From Spirogloea muscicola (Eukaryota; Streptophyta; Zygnematophyceae; Spirogloeales; Spirogloeaceae), in the NCBI GenBank assembly GCA_009602725.1, contig WELB01000030.1, positions 290,158 through 341,450 of the forward strand: a stretch of DNA of 51,293 bases. The letters run 5' to 3'. Made by a program: the position numbers and the translations under genes. Shown here one piece after another: positions 21,851 through 35,083 of this stretch. Numbering within the stretch: the first letter of the stretch is position 1; every line of letters starts with the position of its first letter. The notes below the pieces were generated by a model. The model was not told where the DNA came from. It saw nothing but the letters and a program-made list of their open reading frames with translations, and did no database searches.

Positions 21851-22370
21851 ATTCGAGATTTACCAAAGCTATGGCAACGGGGCAGTGAGCTTGCTGAGGG
21901 GGTCTATGGTACTTCCGAAAGAGCACATACATATCCGAGAGCTAAGCAAGACAGTAGTGAAGGGAGATAGCGGCAGCCTGCAACATTGGCTTCTCGAGAC
22001 CCGGTTTTGGGGGAGTGCCTGCAGGAGTGCGGTGATAGGGACAGGGAGAGTGTACTTAGTGATGGAGAGCTTGATAGGACGCTCAGTATGCCCACCCGAG
22101 GAGCCCAGTGGCCGCCGCAAAAGGCTGGATGGCGTTCAGTCAGCGACCACAAGGTGGGCACGGTGGAAAGATTCTTGCTGACTTGCGAGCGTGCTGGCAA
22201 GCAGCAGCTCTGACAGCAGCAGAAAACGGCGGGGCGACAACAGGCAGCTGCAATTGCCGCAGCTGACCAACGTTGGCAAGAGGCTCCTGCTCATGCACCA
22301 ATGTAGCTGCGGAGTGGAGGCTGGCGGCAGCAGCGGCGGCGGCACTGGTGGCGGCGCACTGCGGACGCGG

Positions 22371-25042
22371 ATGATGCGCCTTTTTCCTTCCTCAGCGCAG
22401 AACTGGCCCGCCGTGGGCGCCGCTGCGGCGGCGGCGCTCCTCCTCGTGGCAGCCGCGGTAACACAGCATGGGCAATCGGGCGGCCTCGTTGGCGCAGACG
22501 AGCGCGGCAGCTGTGCTGCTCAGCTCCGCGGCGCAGCCTGGCAGCTCCATGGCGGCCCGCCGCCTCCCTGGCCGGTGAGCTTCACAGCAAACCCTCTTGG
22601 CGACGTGCTCAGCCATGGCGGCCTGCCCATCTGCTGACACTTGCTGCGCTCCGTCGGCCAGCCGCTGGCGATGACGCCCAGGGTTGCCGCCGCGTCGGCG
22701 GCGGCACTGGCCGGCGGTGCGCTCTCGAGCGCCGTCGGGGCGGGCCGGGCCGGCCTCTTCGTGCCCATCTTCAGCCTGTTCCTCGGCTTCCGCCTCAGGA
22801 CGTCCGCGGCGCTGTCGCAAGGTGCCCACCATGGCCTGGCCTGCAGCCCACCAAGCGACCATGAATTTCTTTACCGTCAGTAATATTGTGTCATTTACTC
22901 CAGAGCTTACTTCAGCTTGACAACATATGGAATTTTGTCAAAGACTTGCGTACAGGATTGCTCGAACGTCACAACAGCTTATTGCAGGCAATTATGGAAG
23001 TCTCTGGCTCTGTAGCAGATTCTTGTCCTCCTCAGTCCCACACTTCTGACTGTGCTTTTGAGCATATGCAGCGATGATTGTGGGCAGCATGATACCAAAC
23101 TTCGCCTTCCACGGAGGCGGAGGCACCCAGCCCTTGACCGGCCTCTGATTGACTACGACAATGCGGCACTCGTCCTGCCAACGCTGCTGCTTGGCATCAG
23201 CCTTGGGGTTGCAAGCAATGGGGCCGCGCCCGCCTCGCTCATGGCTGCTCTGCTCACGCCCCTCCTCCTCTGTAAGTCAGCTCCAGCTTCACAGTGACTA
23301 GCCTGCACAGATTGCAGATGATTGAGTCCTCAAGGAAGAGTTTTTATTCTAAGCATAGCATCTCTCCAAGTTACTCTCGCATGCAATTAAAGGTGGCATG
23401 CTGCAGGTACTATTTAGTTGGACATCCTGCAGCACACTCAACTCCCCAAGGAATACATAGGAGATGCCGCTGAAATAGTGCTTGGACGTCCTTTGCCCTA
23501 CAGTTATGGCACTACAAACATACAAGTTGGCAAATGGCGCTTGCAAAGTAGAGAGAAGGCAGGTCAGTAGGCATGTTGTGCAGCTGTAAAATGCATGACT
23601 CCTTGCAGTGTTTTATCTGCACAATATCAACACTCTGCTCCATGTCTGTAGAATTCAAAGTTACGATTGCCTTGCTAAAGTCTGCACCGATATCTTGACC
23701 GCTTCTTATTACTTGGTGGACCACACTGATGCAATCAAGAATGTGACTGGAGACGCCTCTCAAAAAGCTTCTGAGAGAGCTAGCGGCAACACCAAAGAGG
23801 AAGCCGACCAGACAAATGTAATTTGTTCACCCACAGATGGACTTACTGCTATAGTTCTGAGTGTATTTCGACATTGTGCTGCTCAACCTGCTCTTGACAT
23901 TCCGATGTCATTCTAGTGCACACTCCGCAATGCCACTCATCTAATCTGATCACCTGTGAAGACTGTTGGCCTGAATTCCGTGTACCAGCAATCTGTGCTG
24001 TTCCTACTTGCAGTGTGGAGCTCCTTCCTCACCTTGCAGCTTCTGCAGGTATGGCTTCTCTGGCAAGTGATGAGCTTCATAAGCCAGGCCCGATCATGCA
24101 CGAGTTGCTGTCTTGCTCATGAATGTGTTGATATGAAGAAGTGTCGAGCTTCATGAGGTGCATCTTTCTCTACACCTGCCCATACTCTAGCTTCCAAGTT
24201 GCAGGTATACGCCAGCGAGGCCAGCCTTCGTTCCTGGACTTTGATGTTACTGCAGGTGAGCATGGTCCAAGATGCTCGGCAGACAAGCGGTTCCTTCGAA
24301 TCTGGTCACAGGCCCTCATAGACTGCCCCTAACAAGGCACCTGGCATCAGGCACATCGTAGGCTGCCTTGGCTCAGCTGTATTGACTGAGAAACAGGAAA
24401 TGAAGTGTTTTTGGCCTGTTGACATTTAATCACAGGATTGCTTTTGTGATTCATTGATGGATGCCTGATTGATTGCAGGTGCCCATCAGTCTGGCAGCCA
24501 CTTTGGTGAGCATGTTGCGGCTGCAGAAGCGGGCAACTTTGGTACCGACTGGCAATGCACAGTGGGGCTGGAAGGAGCTCCTAAGTGTCACCCTCTGCGG
24601 GCTCCCTGCCGGCTGCCTGGGCGCGATGCTGGGCCTTGGCGGCGCAATCATCATACGTCCCACCCTTCTCCAGGCTCGCGTCGATTCGCAGGTGTGACAT
24701 GACTGAAGGATAACAGCACTCTAAGAAGTTGTTACTTCATGTAGTCACATGAAATTATTGACTAGTTTAGTCACAAATTTACATGAGCCAGCAGCATCGA
24801 TCTGCAGGTGTGCTCTGCTACTATGGGGTTGTTGATCCTGCTGTCATCAACGCTGGCGCTTGTGGAGTACGCTATACTCGGCCAACTCCCCATGGACTGC
24901 GCAGCCTACTTCTTGGGGCTGAGCTTCATTGCAGCCATGCTCGGCATGTTTGCTGGACGATGGGTTTTGGCACGCTCAGGCTCGTTGTCAGCTGCCACGT
25001 TCATGCTCGCAGCCATCATCGGTGCCGGCGCCGTTGTCATAG
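22371..25042 (+). CDS. TauE/SafE-type anion transporter, frame disrupted
   Basis: Plant-type sulfite exporter TauE/SafE multi-pass membrane protein. A signal-like start MMRLFPSSAQNWPAVGAAAA at 22371 runs into an in-frame TGA at 22635. An alternative start MTPRVAAASAAALAGG lies at 22671. Exons: to 22821 (GRAGLFVPIFSLFLGFRLRT), 23072-23271, probably one ending 23817, about 23961-24048 (LFLLAVWSSFLTLQLLQ), 24479-24691 (CLGAMLGLGGAIIIRPTLL) and 24808-25042 (MGLLILLSSTLALVEYAILG). Exon 23072-23271 begins in phase with AMIVGSMIPNFAFH, but the conserved RHPALDRPLIDYDNAALVLP lies in another frame, so a one-base loss or two-base gain falls in 23111-23126. Topology matches the family (two repeats separated by a hydrophilic loop). 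A C-terminal exon was not identified. It could be a pseudogene or carry assembly errors. Confidence 0.75.
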
Positions 25043-26021
25043 GTGCGTCTCTACGCCTCTTCACCCTTTGCATAGCCAGTGCAGGCTCAGGCTCTCTTCC
25101 GCAAGAGTATCCTGACGTGGCCTGTGGGGCTGCGCATAGCTGCAAAGAAGGAGCTCAGAGGAGTAAGGCGAAATTAGCAACAGTTGGGAACTCCTGCGGT
25201 GTCTACACGTTATGCTTCTCTTGTCATGGCTCTCTCAAGGTCGCCAGCACCTGTGCGAGCTTTTCCAGGTTCCACCAGCGGCCTTCGCCAAGAGGAGACC
25301 ATGGAGAGTTGCACGTCCGCCAACCTCTAGCAAAAGAGCTTTGCTGGATCTCAGCCACCAAGCTCTGGTCCTCCCTTCCTCCTGGTAAGCCGTAGTATAA
25401 GCTCAGCTGTGGCCTTGTGGTCATTGGCGCAGCTGACGTCAAAGTTACATGCTCTGAAATGCAACTTGACCAGGGTTGAGGTAGCACAGCATGGGTCGTG
25501 TCTTTCTAGGGCCCTTATTTGTTGAGGCAAATTCGGATTGTGGTCACAGCAGCACTGCTTCGTGCAGAGGGGCGATAGGCCATCTTGTACTACACTAGCA
25601 CATGCCTTACGGCCAGACTCGTTGTCAATGCTTCAAGTAGCGTATTACCTACAAGGGGCTTGCTTATACAAGGTGCTTAAGTATTTATTGATATTTTGCA
25701 GTTCGAAGCAAGGTCCCTTAGCAATCCTTATATATCGGATTAGTCAGCTCATATTGACAATGCCGAAGGGCTTCTATGACTGAGCTTGACGCAAATATGC
25801 TGCCCTCTCTCTTTGATCTGCAGGAACCCTTACAGAAACACACAGACAAAAGCAGTGATGGGCAGACTTGCTTGCTAAGTGACTGAGGAGCCCAAGGAAA
25901 GCAATCTTGCACTATCAGCCATGATGATGATGTGGCCACAGTGGCTGATGCCACTTATTAAGCTGTACAATAGGAAATTGACTCTCAGGCTACCGAAGTA
26001 GAAATTGTGCAACATATGTGG
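25043..26021. other. 3' flank between convergent TauE/SafE and NF-YC
   Basis: Probably holds the unidentified last exon and 3' UTR of the transporter gene (an open frame continues to 25395) and the NF-YC 3' UTR. No repeat family member is seen. Confidence 0.4.
25830..25834 (-). terminator. TGTAA polyadenylation signal of NF-YC
   Basis: TTACA on the plus strand, about 190 nt past the NF-YC stop. Confidence 0.4.
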
Positions 26022-28250
26022 CTATTGCGGCAGGGGTTGCTGCCACTGCTGAACATACTGCACAGCAACACACGATGTTTGTCGTGAGCAAAGTCAAAGG
26101 TGAGCACAGATGATCGAACAAGTAGAGGTGCAAAGCACTGCGCATGAGAGGATGGACCATTGAGGAGCAAAGCTGATCATACAGGCAAGAGGGGAAGTTA
26201 GATTTACCTGTGGCTGGTACATCATCTGCATTGGCATTCCTGGTTGCCCAGCCATCACCTGATGTGACACATGTCCATTACACATAATCAAGCGGGAGAA
26301 TATTGTTGCTTAGACCCTAAGTAGCCAAAAAGCATCGACAAAGATTATACTTACACACCAGAGGATCGAGAAGATGTGAATCGAGTTGCTGATATCAAGT
26401 CATGCAAGCGTCTGGCGTTGTACCTGCGACCCGAGCTGCATGGTTGGAGCACCGGGCTGCTGCGGCAGGTAGTACACAGGGGTGTAGGGCACATCATTGG
26501 CGCCGCCAACTGGCACTGGCCGCGGACCAACAATCTCCTCCTGTGGTGCCAACAGTCTCATGAGTGCGGGGTCAATATGGAGGTGACTGGGAGCATGGCA
26601 ACCGGCCACTTCATTCTTTGGGCCAAGACCACGTGGCATCTCTAGCAGCTGATCAACCTGCAGCTTCTAGCTGGCCAGCCCGCATGTCGAATGCTAAACC
26701 AAGCTGTGAGGTAGGCCACATTGCAGGTACATGACATCCCAGCTTAATTGCCCTGGAAGCCCTGTCAAACTGATGACATCACAGTTCATCTTGGTCCTTG
26801 ACAAGAGCTCTGGGCGCCCGGGACGGATGTGGGCAGGCCCACCTTGGGGTCATCCCGCGGAACAATGTCAACAAGGAAGTCAAAGATATCAGTCCGAGTG
26901 ATGGCAGCGGCAATGTCGTTCCGCTGCAGCGTGCGGCGCTTGTTCTCCTCTGTGTGTATCCACGACCGAAGTGTGAGCTCCAGGATGAACATCTCGCACG
27001 CCTTAGCAAAGAGCACCGGAGCCTCTGCACTGATCATCTGCAGGAACCGGCACATTTGCCAAACACAACAAGCCCTCTAATATCAGCAGACTCAGATTGT
27101 GCACAATACCAGAGGAGGCCACACTGATCAAGGGCGGCCACCAGAGCTGTACAGTACTTTTTACAATGTACAGATGATCAAGGTCAATAGCCAACTTCAT
27201 TCGCTCTCTGCGACACTTGGCTGCTGCCATGGCTACGAAGTGGACCTCAATTTCGACACGCAGAGCCCGCCAGCATGCAGAGAATTTGCGCAGGGATTGC
27301 GTCATCATGAGGAGATGTGCAACAGGAACATACGCGGACGTCCTCATCTGACTTCATGATCTTCTTGATTCGGGCCAGCGGAAGCTGTTGACTCTTGAAA
27401 TCTGCAGCTGCAGACTCAAGACAGCACACAAGTGAAGATGTCAAAGCACGTCACAAAGTACTGTGTGTACTGTAGTCACCCTGCATTGGCAGGTCGTGGC
27501 TCTGCTGCAGGTGAGACAAGCTGGACCTTAAGAAGGTGTGGGCACTCTAGGTAATGCGGCAGCCTTTGCAAGAGCAACCAGAGCCTCTGTCGTCGCTCGG
27601 GTGCAGCTAGGGTGCTATGACTGTGAGCTTGTGCAAGGAAGTGCATCTCTGCCTCCTCTGATCAAGCCCTAGACCGGGGCCTAGGCAAGGCCAGCGCAGC
27701 AAAGGCGGGCGGGCTGAGGTTGGTCACCCGGAGGGCGTGGGCGTGGAGCGCCATACCTGTGCTTTGCTCCACCTCCTGCATCTGCTGCTGCCAGAAGAGC
27801 TGCATCTGCTGCCGCTGCTGCTGCTGGAGGTGCTGGTACTGCAGCTGCTGCGCCTGCATCTGCATCTGCGGCGCCGGGTACTCGCCCTGCGCAGCAGAGA
27901 CACAAGCCGTGGCGGCAGCAGGGCCATCATTGCCTGGAGCTCCGCGGCTGTGACTCAACCAGTATGATGACGCTCCAAAGGCGAAGGGCTCGGCAAGGCC
28001 CATTGGCAACGGCAGCCTGAGAGTGTCCCACTTGATGGGGCCATGGATGACACTAAGCACCGGAGCCTGCCAGGGGCTGGCCGCACACCTGGCCGTCGGG
28101 GTAGACGCCCTGGCCCGCCTGCGCGCCCTGCTGCGCATACGGCGCCTGCTGCATGCCACTGCCGTAGGGCGACTGCCCCTGCATCATCATGCCCTGCCCC
28201 GGCGCGGACTGCGCCTGCTGCGCCGCCGCCTGCTGCGCCTGATGGTCCAT
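26022..28250 (-). CDS. NF-YC: Nuclear transcription factor Y subunit C
   Basis: Histone-fold subunit of the CCAAT-binding NF-Y complex; pairs with NF-YB, then NF-YA. Seven exons (28250-28089, 27886-27757, 27401-27334, 27037-26843, 26540-26424, 26258-26208, 26048-26022) total 750 nt, giving 249 aa. The start is [21 protein letters not shown] Gln-rich N-terminal half ends in [15 protein letters not shown]. The core follows: [80 protein letters not shown], all matching plant NF-YC. The C-terminal tail is short and Gln/Pro-rich, and the last exon is only 27 nt (QWQQPLPQ-stop). Head-to-head with EDRF1 about 420 bp away. The exon sum dividing by three supports every splice choice. Confidence 0.95.
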
Positions 28251-28671
28251 GGCGGCGGCGGCGGCCCGCGCCGCTCCGTGCCGGCAACGGCGGCGGGCCT
28301 CAGCGCCGCCTTCCGCGCTGCCCTGCGGNGCGGGGGCCAAAGCCAGCGTGGGGGATGAGCCCGGGGATGGCCTTCGGGTCCTTTGAAAGTAACGGCAGGG
28401 CAAACAGGCTTGAGCGGGCGCTCGACGGCCCTCGGTTGAGGTGCATCGGACGGCCTCCCGCGGCCGCGGTTGCCGGCGCCCGTCGCCGCTTTACGCATGG
28501 GTAAGTTGTAGATAAGACCCCGGCTGGGCCCCCCCCCCCCGGCCAGCCGAGATGCAGCCATTTTAGCGGGAACTGCGTTTGTAACTGAAACTTAACCTGC
28601 ATGTAACTAATCTCACTGGCGCTCCTCGCTGCCGTCGCCACGGCGGCGGCGGCGGCGGCGGCGGCGGTCAG
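28251..28671. promoter_or_regulatory. Candidate bidirectional promoter, NF-YC / EDRF1
   Basis: 421 bases separate the two divergent start codons. It is GC-rich, with a C run near 28530, (GGC)n at 28640-28665 just before the EDRF1 start, and one N at 28329. Both transcripts must start here unless an untranslated first exon lies elsewhere. Confidence 0.5.
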
Positions 28672-31600
28672 ATGGAGGACGCCAAGGTGGCCTGCCTGCC
28701 GCTCACGCGGCCGCCGCAGCAGAGCCTCGTCATCGGCTCCCTCCCCGTCCCCGTCGACCCCGCGCTGCTCTCGCAGCAGTCGCCCGCCTGCGGCGCCTCC
28801 GCCGCTGCCGTCCTGCTGGACAGGTGCCTGTTCAAACTAGTCCTGCGTGCGCCGCTCTCTCCTTTTGAGCCTGCGCTACACGATCCTGTTCAGAACGCGA
28901 ATTGTGACCTGATCTCGAGCCGACTAAGTTAACATGTGTCTACCATTTCAAGTAGTTCTCCATGCTCTCCGATATGCCGAAATCACTCAGCACGGGCCAC
29001 CCGAATTGTCCCGCCAACAGGCCATTTGGTGCAAGGCTCCTGCGAGCTGAAGTGTGATCTATATTTGATATGTGATTACAGTCAGACACGAGCTTGAGCT
29101 GAGACGGTCTGTATAACTTCCTCCATACAGGCCCTGCGTATCAAATGACGGCCTCTTATCGGATGGAGCGGACTTGAAAGAACCACCACAAGCCTACCCA
29201 CTCTTTGAGGAGCGATGTTCCGCAGCTTTCGATAAGGCTGCAGGAGGTCAGTGGTGCTCGGCACAACGTAATCAACACTGTAAAGGATATTCACCTAACT
29301 TGGTGAAAGTGAACCCTCCTGCAGCTCTACGGAAACGTGTTGCCCACTGGTTTGCTCGCACCGCGGACCGCAAGTATGTAGCTATGAAGAGCCTGAGGAA
29401 TGCAAGGCTTACATGTGTCATGATTTGGGGTTCAGGTCCTTCACTTGGCACTTGGGGCGGCGGCTACTTTCAGAAGGCACTTGCTCGCAAGGGGGAGGCA
29501 CTTGCTGTCACGGGCTTGGCCGCATATGGGAGCGACATGGACGTAATTGCTCCCGCAGACCTCCTGAAGCAAATCTTTAAGGTGCCATACTGCAAGGCCA
29601 GGCTCTCCGTGGGCGTCCACCGTGTGGGGCGGACTTTGGTCCTCAACAGTGGGTCTGTTTTCAAGCTCTTCCGTGAACCTGCCTGAAGATGCACTCGTCA
29701 CAGCATAGTGGCTTATATCCTGGTGGGGACTCAGAGATGCATTCTCCATGACATGCTCTGTCTCAGTGGTGACACTGTTTTACCTGCTCTGGTGAAATGG
29801 TTGTGATTAGTGTGACTACTCTTATACCTGAAATGCAGGAAATCTAAGAGAAAGTGTCGTTGCCTGCAGGCCAGAAGCCTGTCAGAGTAATTTGAGAGAA
29901 AAGCCACGTCATGTCAAGGCCATGGAGAAGGTGTTTTTCTCTTGGTTTGCCATGCAGTCTAGGCTGAGTTTGGAAGATGAAACAGCTGGCGCCACTGCGA
30001 CATCAGACTTTGCGACCAAGAAACTGGGCCATAAGGGTGCACCTTGTGAGAGCACAGCTCAGGATACTATAGACAAGGTTGAGGTGCATCACGTGGCAGG
30101 CGCATCAGCTGACCAAGGCAATAGGAACCAGCAGATGCACAGCTTTACAAGCATGCTGTCTGACCTCCACAGTGTGCGAGCAAAGCAGGGAGGAGGAAGG
30201 CCACGCAGCAGTGCTTCTGCTTCAACCTGCTGCCAAGTCCCTGCAAATAATCAGGGTGAAGGTCACAAAAAGAACAAGGACAGCAGTGAAAGCCAAGGAA
30301 GGCCCGAGCTCGAAGGCTTCTTGCGCATAATCTTCTGGCAGTTCCGTCACCTTAGGATGCTGGTCGGAAGTGACGTCCTGCTATTCAGTAGCAGGGATCA
30401 CTCGGCCATCAGCCTCCATCTGATGGAAATTGGAGCAAAGGTGAGATGATGTGTCTCTTTGCCTTCTTGCTCATGCTCCGCAGGTGTTAAAATTGTCTAT
30501 CTTTTGAGTATCCTGTAAGCCGTCATCATGACGCATGTCATTGTTCTGCAAATATACGGCTCCACAGACCTCGTCATTAAGGTGGTCATCTGACAGGTAT
30601 TCGTGGGCGACAGGTCACTCCCCTTATGTGGCTGGATGCATGGCTGGATAACATAATGGCGTGCGTACCGGAGCTGGCAATCTGCTACCATGAAGATGGT
30701 GTTGTTCAGACCTTTGAACTCCTCAAGACGGACGAAATATACCTGTTAAAGGGCCTTGCTGAAGATGGCACAACCTTTTTCCATCCCCACATCGTACAGG
30801 AGAATGCTCTCTCGGTCTTCACATTCTTGCAAACCAACTGCACAAGTGACCCTGGCAGCTATTGGGTAAGGGCCAATGAAGCTTTGCTGCCAAGGGTATG
30901 ACTTACAGGAATTAGGACACATGCTCTGTATCTGTTAAGAGGGATTTGTGAGTCTGCTTGATAGGAGCAAGTATACATCAGCGGCTTTGAAACAACAGGA
31001 TTGTGGCGAGGTCAGTGCCAATATAGTTGAGGCACATATGCATAGCCTCATAGGCAGTTCAGTCACATTCTCAGTATTGCTACATTCAGTGGTCTGAGCT
31101 GCGCAAGGTACTCACTAGTATACCGTTTCTTGTGGATGTGACGACAGCTCTTCAAAAAGGCTGGTGATGATGTCATAAAATTGTTCGATTTGTCTGTCCT
31201 GGCCAAGGCTGCCACTTCGAGTCCTGCAGCCAGCAGGTGGCCATTGCCGAGCAGCACAAACGGCAGAGGCGACCTATCATTACCTCTTGCTATGTTACTG
31301 TATCGTCTTGCACTACTCCTCTCCAGCTCCCAGGTACCTAGGACTTCTTAGGATTCGTGGGTTGATGAAACATCGTAGTATCTCTTTGTGGCAGTTGATG
31401 TATGCGTTCTAGGTGGTGAAGATGGTGTACTGGACTATATAAGTTGATCATGATTCACAAGAGGGGATTCTCTCAGCTCTCAAACGTCATAGACCTTTGT
31501 CTTCTTAATTCGGCTTCTTCCTTTCCTGCCAGAATCAAGCAGAGCGGAAGAAGTGCGGGTCGTGGTTTGTGAAGAGTCTGCTGCTTATTGGCGAGCACGA

Positions 31601-34600
31601 CCATCCGGTAGGAGCACAAAAACTGCCTCCTTTACTCATCGCCCAAGATTGTATCGCTCAGTCGTATTCGTGGATGATACCAACATTGACGTGATGCGTT
31701 ATATGGATACAGATGCTATACTAGCACTTACTCTCATTTCATTAATAGCTTACTGGTAAAGTCAACACTTGAACACAAGCTCTCATACTCACACTGCAAT
31801 CTGCTGCACTGACAGGGCGTACGGGCTTTTGCTCATGAGCAAGTTGCACGACTGCTGCTAATATGGCGCAGTCACTGCATCGGTTGGATTGATGAAGCCA
31901 CTTTTCTGGAGTCAGCTAAAGCCATGGCACTATCACAACCTTCCAATGCAGAGACATTGCAGGAGCTATCCACGCTCTCATCCAGGGCAAGTGACCAAAA
32001 TGAGCCTGACAGTCAAGCTTTGAGGGGGGGAAGGGCACATCATAGCGAACCAGCAGATCGGCAGCTGTCTGGCCCTCTTCAAGAAGCGGATTTGCCTCAC
32101 CAGCTTTCATGTATTTCTAAGTCGACTTCATCGAACCAGCCCTCGAGTGCTGCTCAGGATGATAGTGTCAGCAGGGAAGAAATATTATCAGTCGACGTGG
32201 ACGGGGACAGGCATCACTCAAGAGACGAACTGACATGTGAGAAGGACAAAGTCCAGCCATGCACAAGCGAAGCTCTGCCTACTGCCAGGGATGACTCATG
32301 TGAGCAAGTCGCTGCTCGCCTCTCCGCTGTGCACCACATTTCACAGGCTATCAAGGCCTTGCAATGGCAGCGTCACCTTCTTGTGGACAACCAGCACAAT
32401 ATCGAGAAGGCTCAATGCCGCACAGCTAAGCGCCACGAGCTGCCAGTATGCGTGTGTGGTGAGCCTGCCTGCTTGCCATTCAGCTCAGATCCGCTCAATT
32501 GCCTCCTTGCTGGTGACAAGAAGCTCGGGGAGCTCATCATGCTTCTGGGCGAGTCGTACTTTGCGCTTGCCGAGGCCTACAAGGACTTCAGCGAGCTACT
32601 GAAGGCACTCAGAGCTGCCGAGCTGGCTGGGCTTGTCTGTGACTCCCTGCAAGAGAAGCTCTCTGAAAAGAGGGCAGCCGAGCTGAAGTTTGAGAGCTCA
32701 GCTGATCGTGGCTCCTCAGTGCTCGGCCATCAAGTAGCGGTGAGTAATGTCAAGCAGGGCCCCTTCTGGCACAAGCTGTGGGCTCTTGTTGGGGACCTGT
32801 ATGTTGAGATGACGAGGGACGCGGCCGAGGCACCCACGCAGCAAGAGGACGTGGCTGAGCTGAGCATCCCCAACCACGTGGTAAGGGAGGTGAAGCGGCT
32901 GAGGAAGAAAGCTGGTCAGGTCAGTACTTTGACTTGCAGCTTGCCACCTTCTTGTCAAGCGTGAGATGATGCGACAGCATGCTCATGTACAAGGCAGCGA
33001 CGTCTTGTATGTAGCAAGATATGCTACTGCCGCATAGAGCATGCACTTACTGCATCCCTTTGGCTGGCAGGAAAGGAGCACGTGCAGCAGCTGCAGAGAG
33101 GTGTCCTGCAGCTGCCTCAGTGACAGAGCCAGCAGTGGCAACAGCGCCAGCAGCAGTACGGAGAGCTCCACGGCTGGTGGTGGCACTGCGCGTGCCAGGC
33201 GTGGCCAGAAGCGAGTGGATAAGGAGATCAAGCAGAAAAGCAATGGCCGCAGACGATCAACTGCCGACGACTTGCCAGATGTTCAAGAGACACAAGCAAG
33301 TGACCCGCCAAGCTCAGAAGCTCAGGGGCTTTCTGCCAGCACCATTACAGCTGTAAGAGAGGAAGCTTGTGAACCTGCTGCTGGAGCATTGACAGATGTT
33401 CAGAAGCGTCCAGGGGATTGCTTGCTTGAAGTTGGAGTAGGCCTCTTCTCTAGTGACATAACAGATGCCTGCAGCAGTCTTGCTGCTGACAGTGAAGGGA
33501 CGTCATGCTGTGGACCTCAAGAGCGAGCAGAAAGAGTTCCCGCGAGCACGTCAAGTGCCACGGCAGGACAGCAGCAAGCAGTGAGTTGCTTCGGGCGCCC
33601 TGTGACTGCAAGTTGGAAGATCAACTTTGCAGCGGCGGCAAGCTGCTACGCAGCATCGGCGGCGGCTCTTGGTGAAGAAGCTGAGGCCAAAGAGGAGCGC
33701 GAGGCAGCACTCCGAAAGGAGGGCTGGGCAAGTAATGAGCTGGGGCGGCGATACCTGGCATGCAATCAGAGCGAGTTGGCTGAGGCAGCATTTGAGGCGG
33801 CTGCTCTGACTTTCAAGAAGGTCGGTGATGGAGCCAATGTGGCACTGATCTTCTGCAACATGGGGCACGGGAGGAGAGCAGCTGCAGAGGCTCTGGTTGC
33901 TGCTGCCGCTGCTGCAAGCAGGGCGTCTGATACTTTGAGCGCAGCTCAAGAAGCAAGCTTGAGAAGTGCAGCTTCTTCCAATGAGGCCCGGCAGTTGTAC
34001 ATAGAAGCTTTGACCTTCTACTCTGCGGCGCAGGCGGAGGTACATGCGAAGAAGGAGGGGCAGCAGGCTGGCTCCACTGGTGTCTGGAGAGAGGCTCACA
34101 TGCAGTATGCGCACACGTATCTCTGCCTGGGAATGTTACTTGCACGGCAGGAGCTGGATCCTGGACCAGATACTCAGAATGGAGTGCTCAGGGCGGCAGA
34201 TTTGACAGCATCTGGTAGACAGGGTTCACGTGTCAGGTGGAAGAGCATGCAAGGTCAGGTGCCGGAGAGGGTATCAACGGCAGATGAAGCTTTTGCCAGT
34301 GCAATATCGCATTATAAAGTGGTTGGGGCCACTTGCGACCAGGAGGTTGCATACGCGCAGTACCTCCTGGCCTGCTATCACAGGGACAAGGCTGTCTCAG
34401 CGCTTGTGCATGCCAGGATGGCGCCCAGGCAGCAACCAGTGTCTAGCAGGCCCAGGACTAGCATGTCTGACTTGGATCGGGTGCACAAGTCTGCAGCACT
34501 AGCTGATACTTCCTGGGAGGAGGCGCTGAAGTACTACAAGCCCGAGAAGTATCCAGACTTCTTTGTTGACATTGCAATTGAGCGAGCAGACTTACTTCTG

Positions 34601-35083
34601 AAGGCCTACTTCGAGCCAGACCAGCAGAAGGTAGCTAATCAGCCTTGCTTCCATATAGTACTCTGTTGCGCTGCCTTATTGACACTCGAGGTGTACTATC
34701 TGCAGGAAGTGACCACTTACTTTGCTACTGATTTTGTCCTGCTCGTGTTGTCTTTCCAGGCACATGGGGCAGCCTTTCGTCAGCTGCTGAACACGAGGAG
34801 GGCTTTGACGGTCAAACTTGCACCAGATGGCTCATCTAAGGGCTTTGAAGGAGGTCTTTCAGTCGATGTCCTCAAGCAATTATTGAGGAGACTGCAGAGC
34901 CTGCTGAAGGACATGCTGGGTGCCGCTTTGAAAACCTCCGAAGCACGCGGACCGGCGCAAAGTCAAGCTTCGCCAAAGGAGCAGGCGAAAGATCTCAAGC
35001 GGCTGAGGGATATGTACAGGCAGGCATTGTCGGCAACCGAGCAGCATGAGCTAGCCAGCCTTCTTGAGGCCTGGACATTCTAG
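28672..35083 (+). CDS. EDRF1: EDRF1-like TPR protein
   Basis: Homologue of erythroid differentiation-related factor 1, a large conserved TPR-containing protein of poorly defined function in plants. The start MEDAKVACLPLTRP is followed by LVIGSLPVPVD. Exons seen: 28672-28823, about 29436-29652 (DMDVIAPADLLKQIFKVPY, KARLSVGVHRVGRTLVLNSG), about 29892-30440 (GFLRIIFWQFRHLRMLVGSD), 30614-30865 (VTPLMWLDAWLDNIMACVPE), 31148-31333 (LFKKAGDDVIKLFDLSVL), 31533-31607, 31816-32919, 33071-34630 and 34760-35083. From 30614 every exon is a multiple of three and every intron phase 0. Ser-rich REVSCSCLSDRASSGNSASS matches plant homologues at the same place. Later parts are helical TPR-like repeats (EEALKYYKPEKYPDFFVDIA). 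The end is LASLLEAWTF. At least one small exon between 28823 and 29436 is unresolved. Confidence 0.9.

Noticed and set aside
22635-22637. TGA as selenocysteine codon in the TauE/SafE gene
   Set aside because: No selenoprotein in this family and no SECIS-like element recognised; alternative start or pseudogenisation is simpler.
32740-32757. gtgagt...cag mini-intron in EDRF1 exon 31816-32919
   Set aside because: Only 18 bases; too short to splice, and the frame stays open through it.
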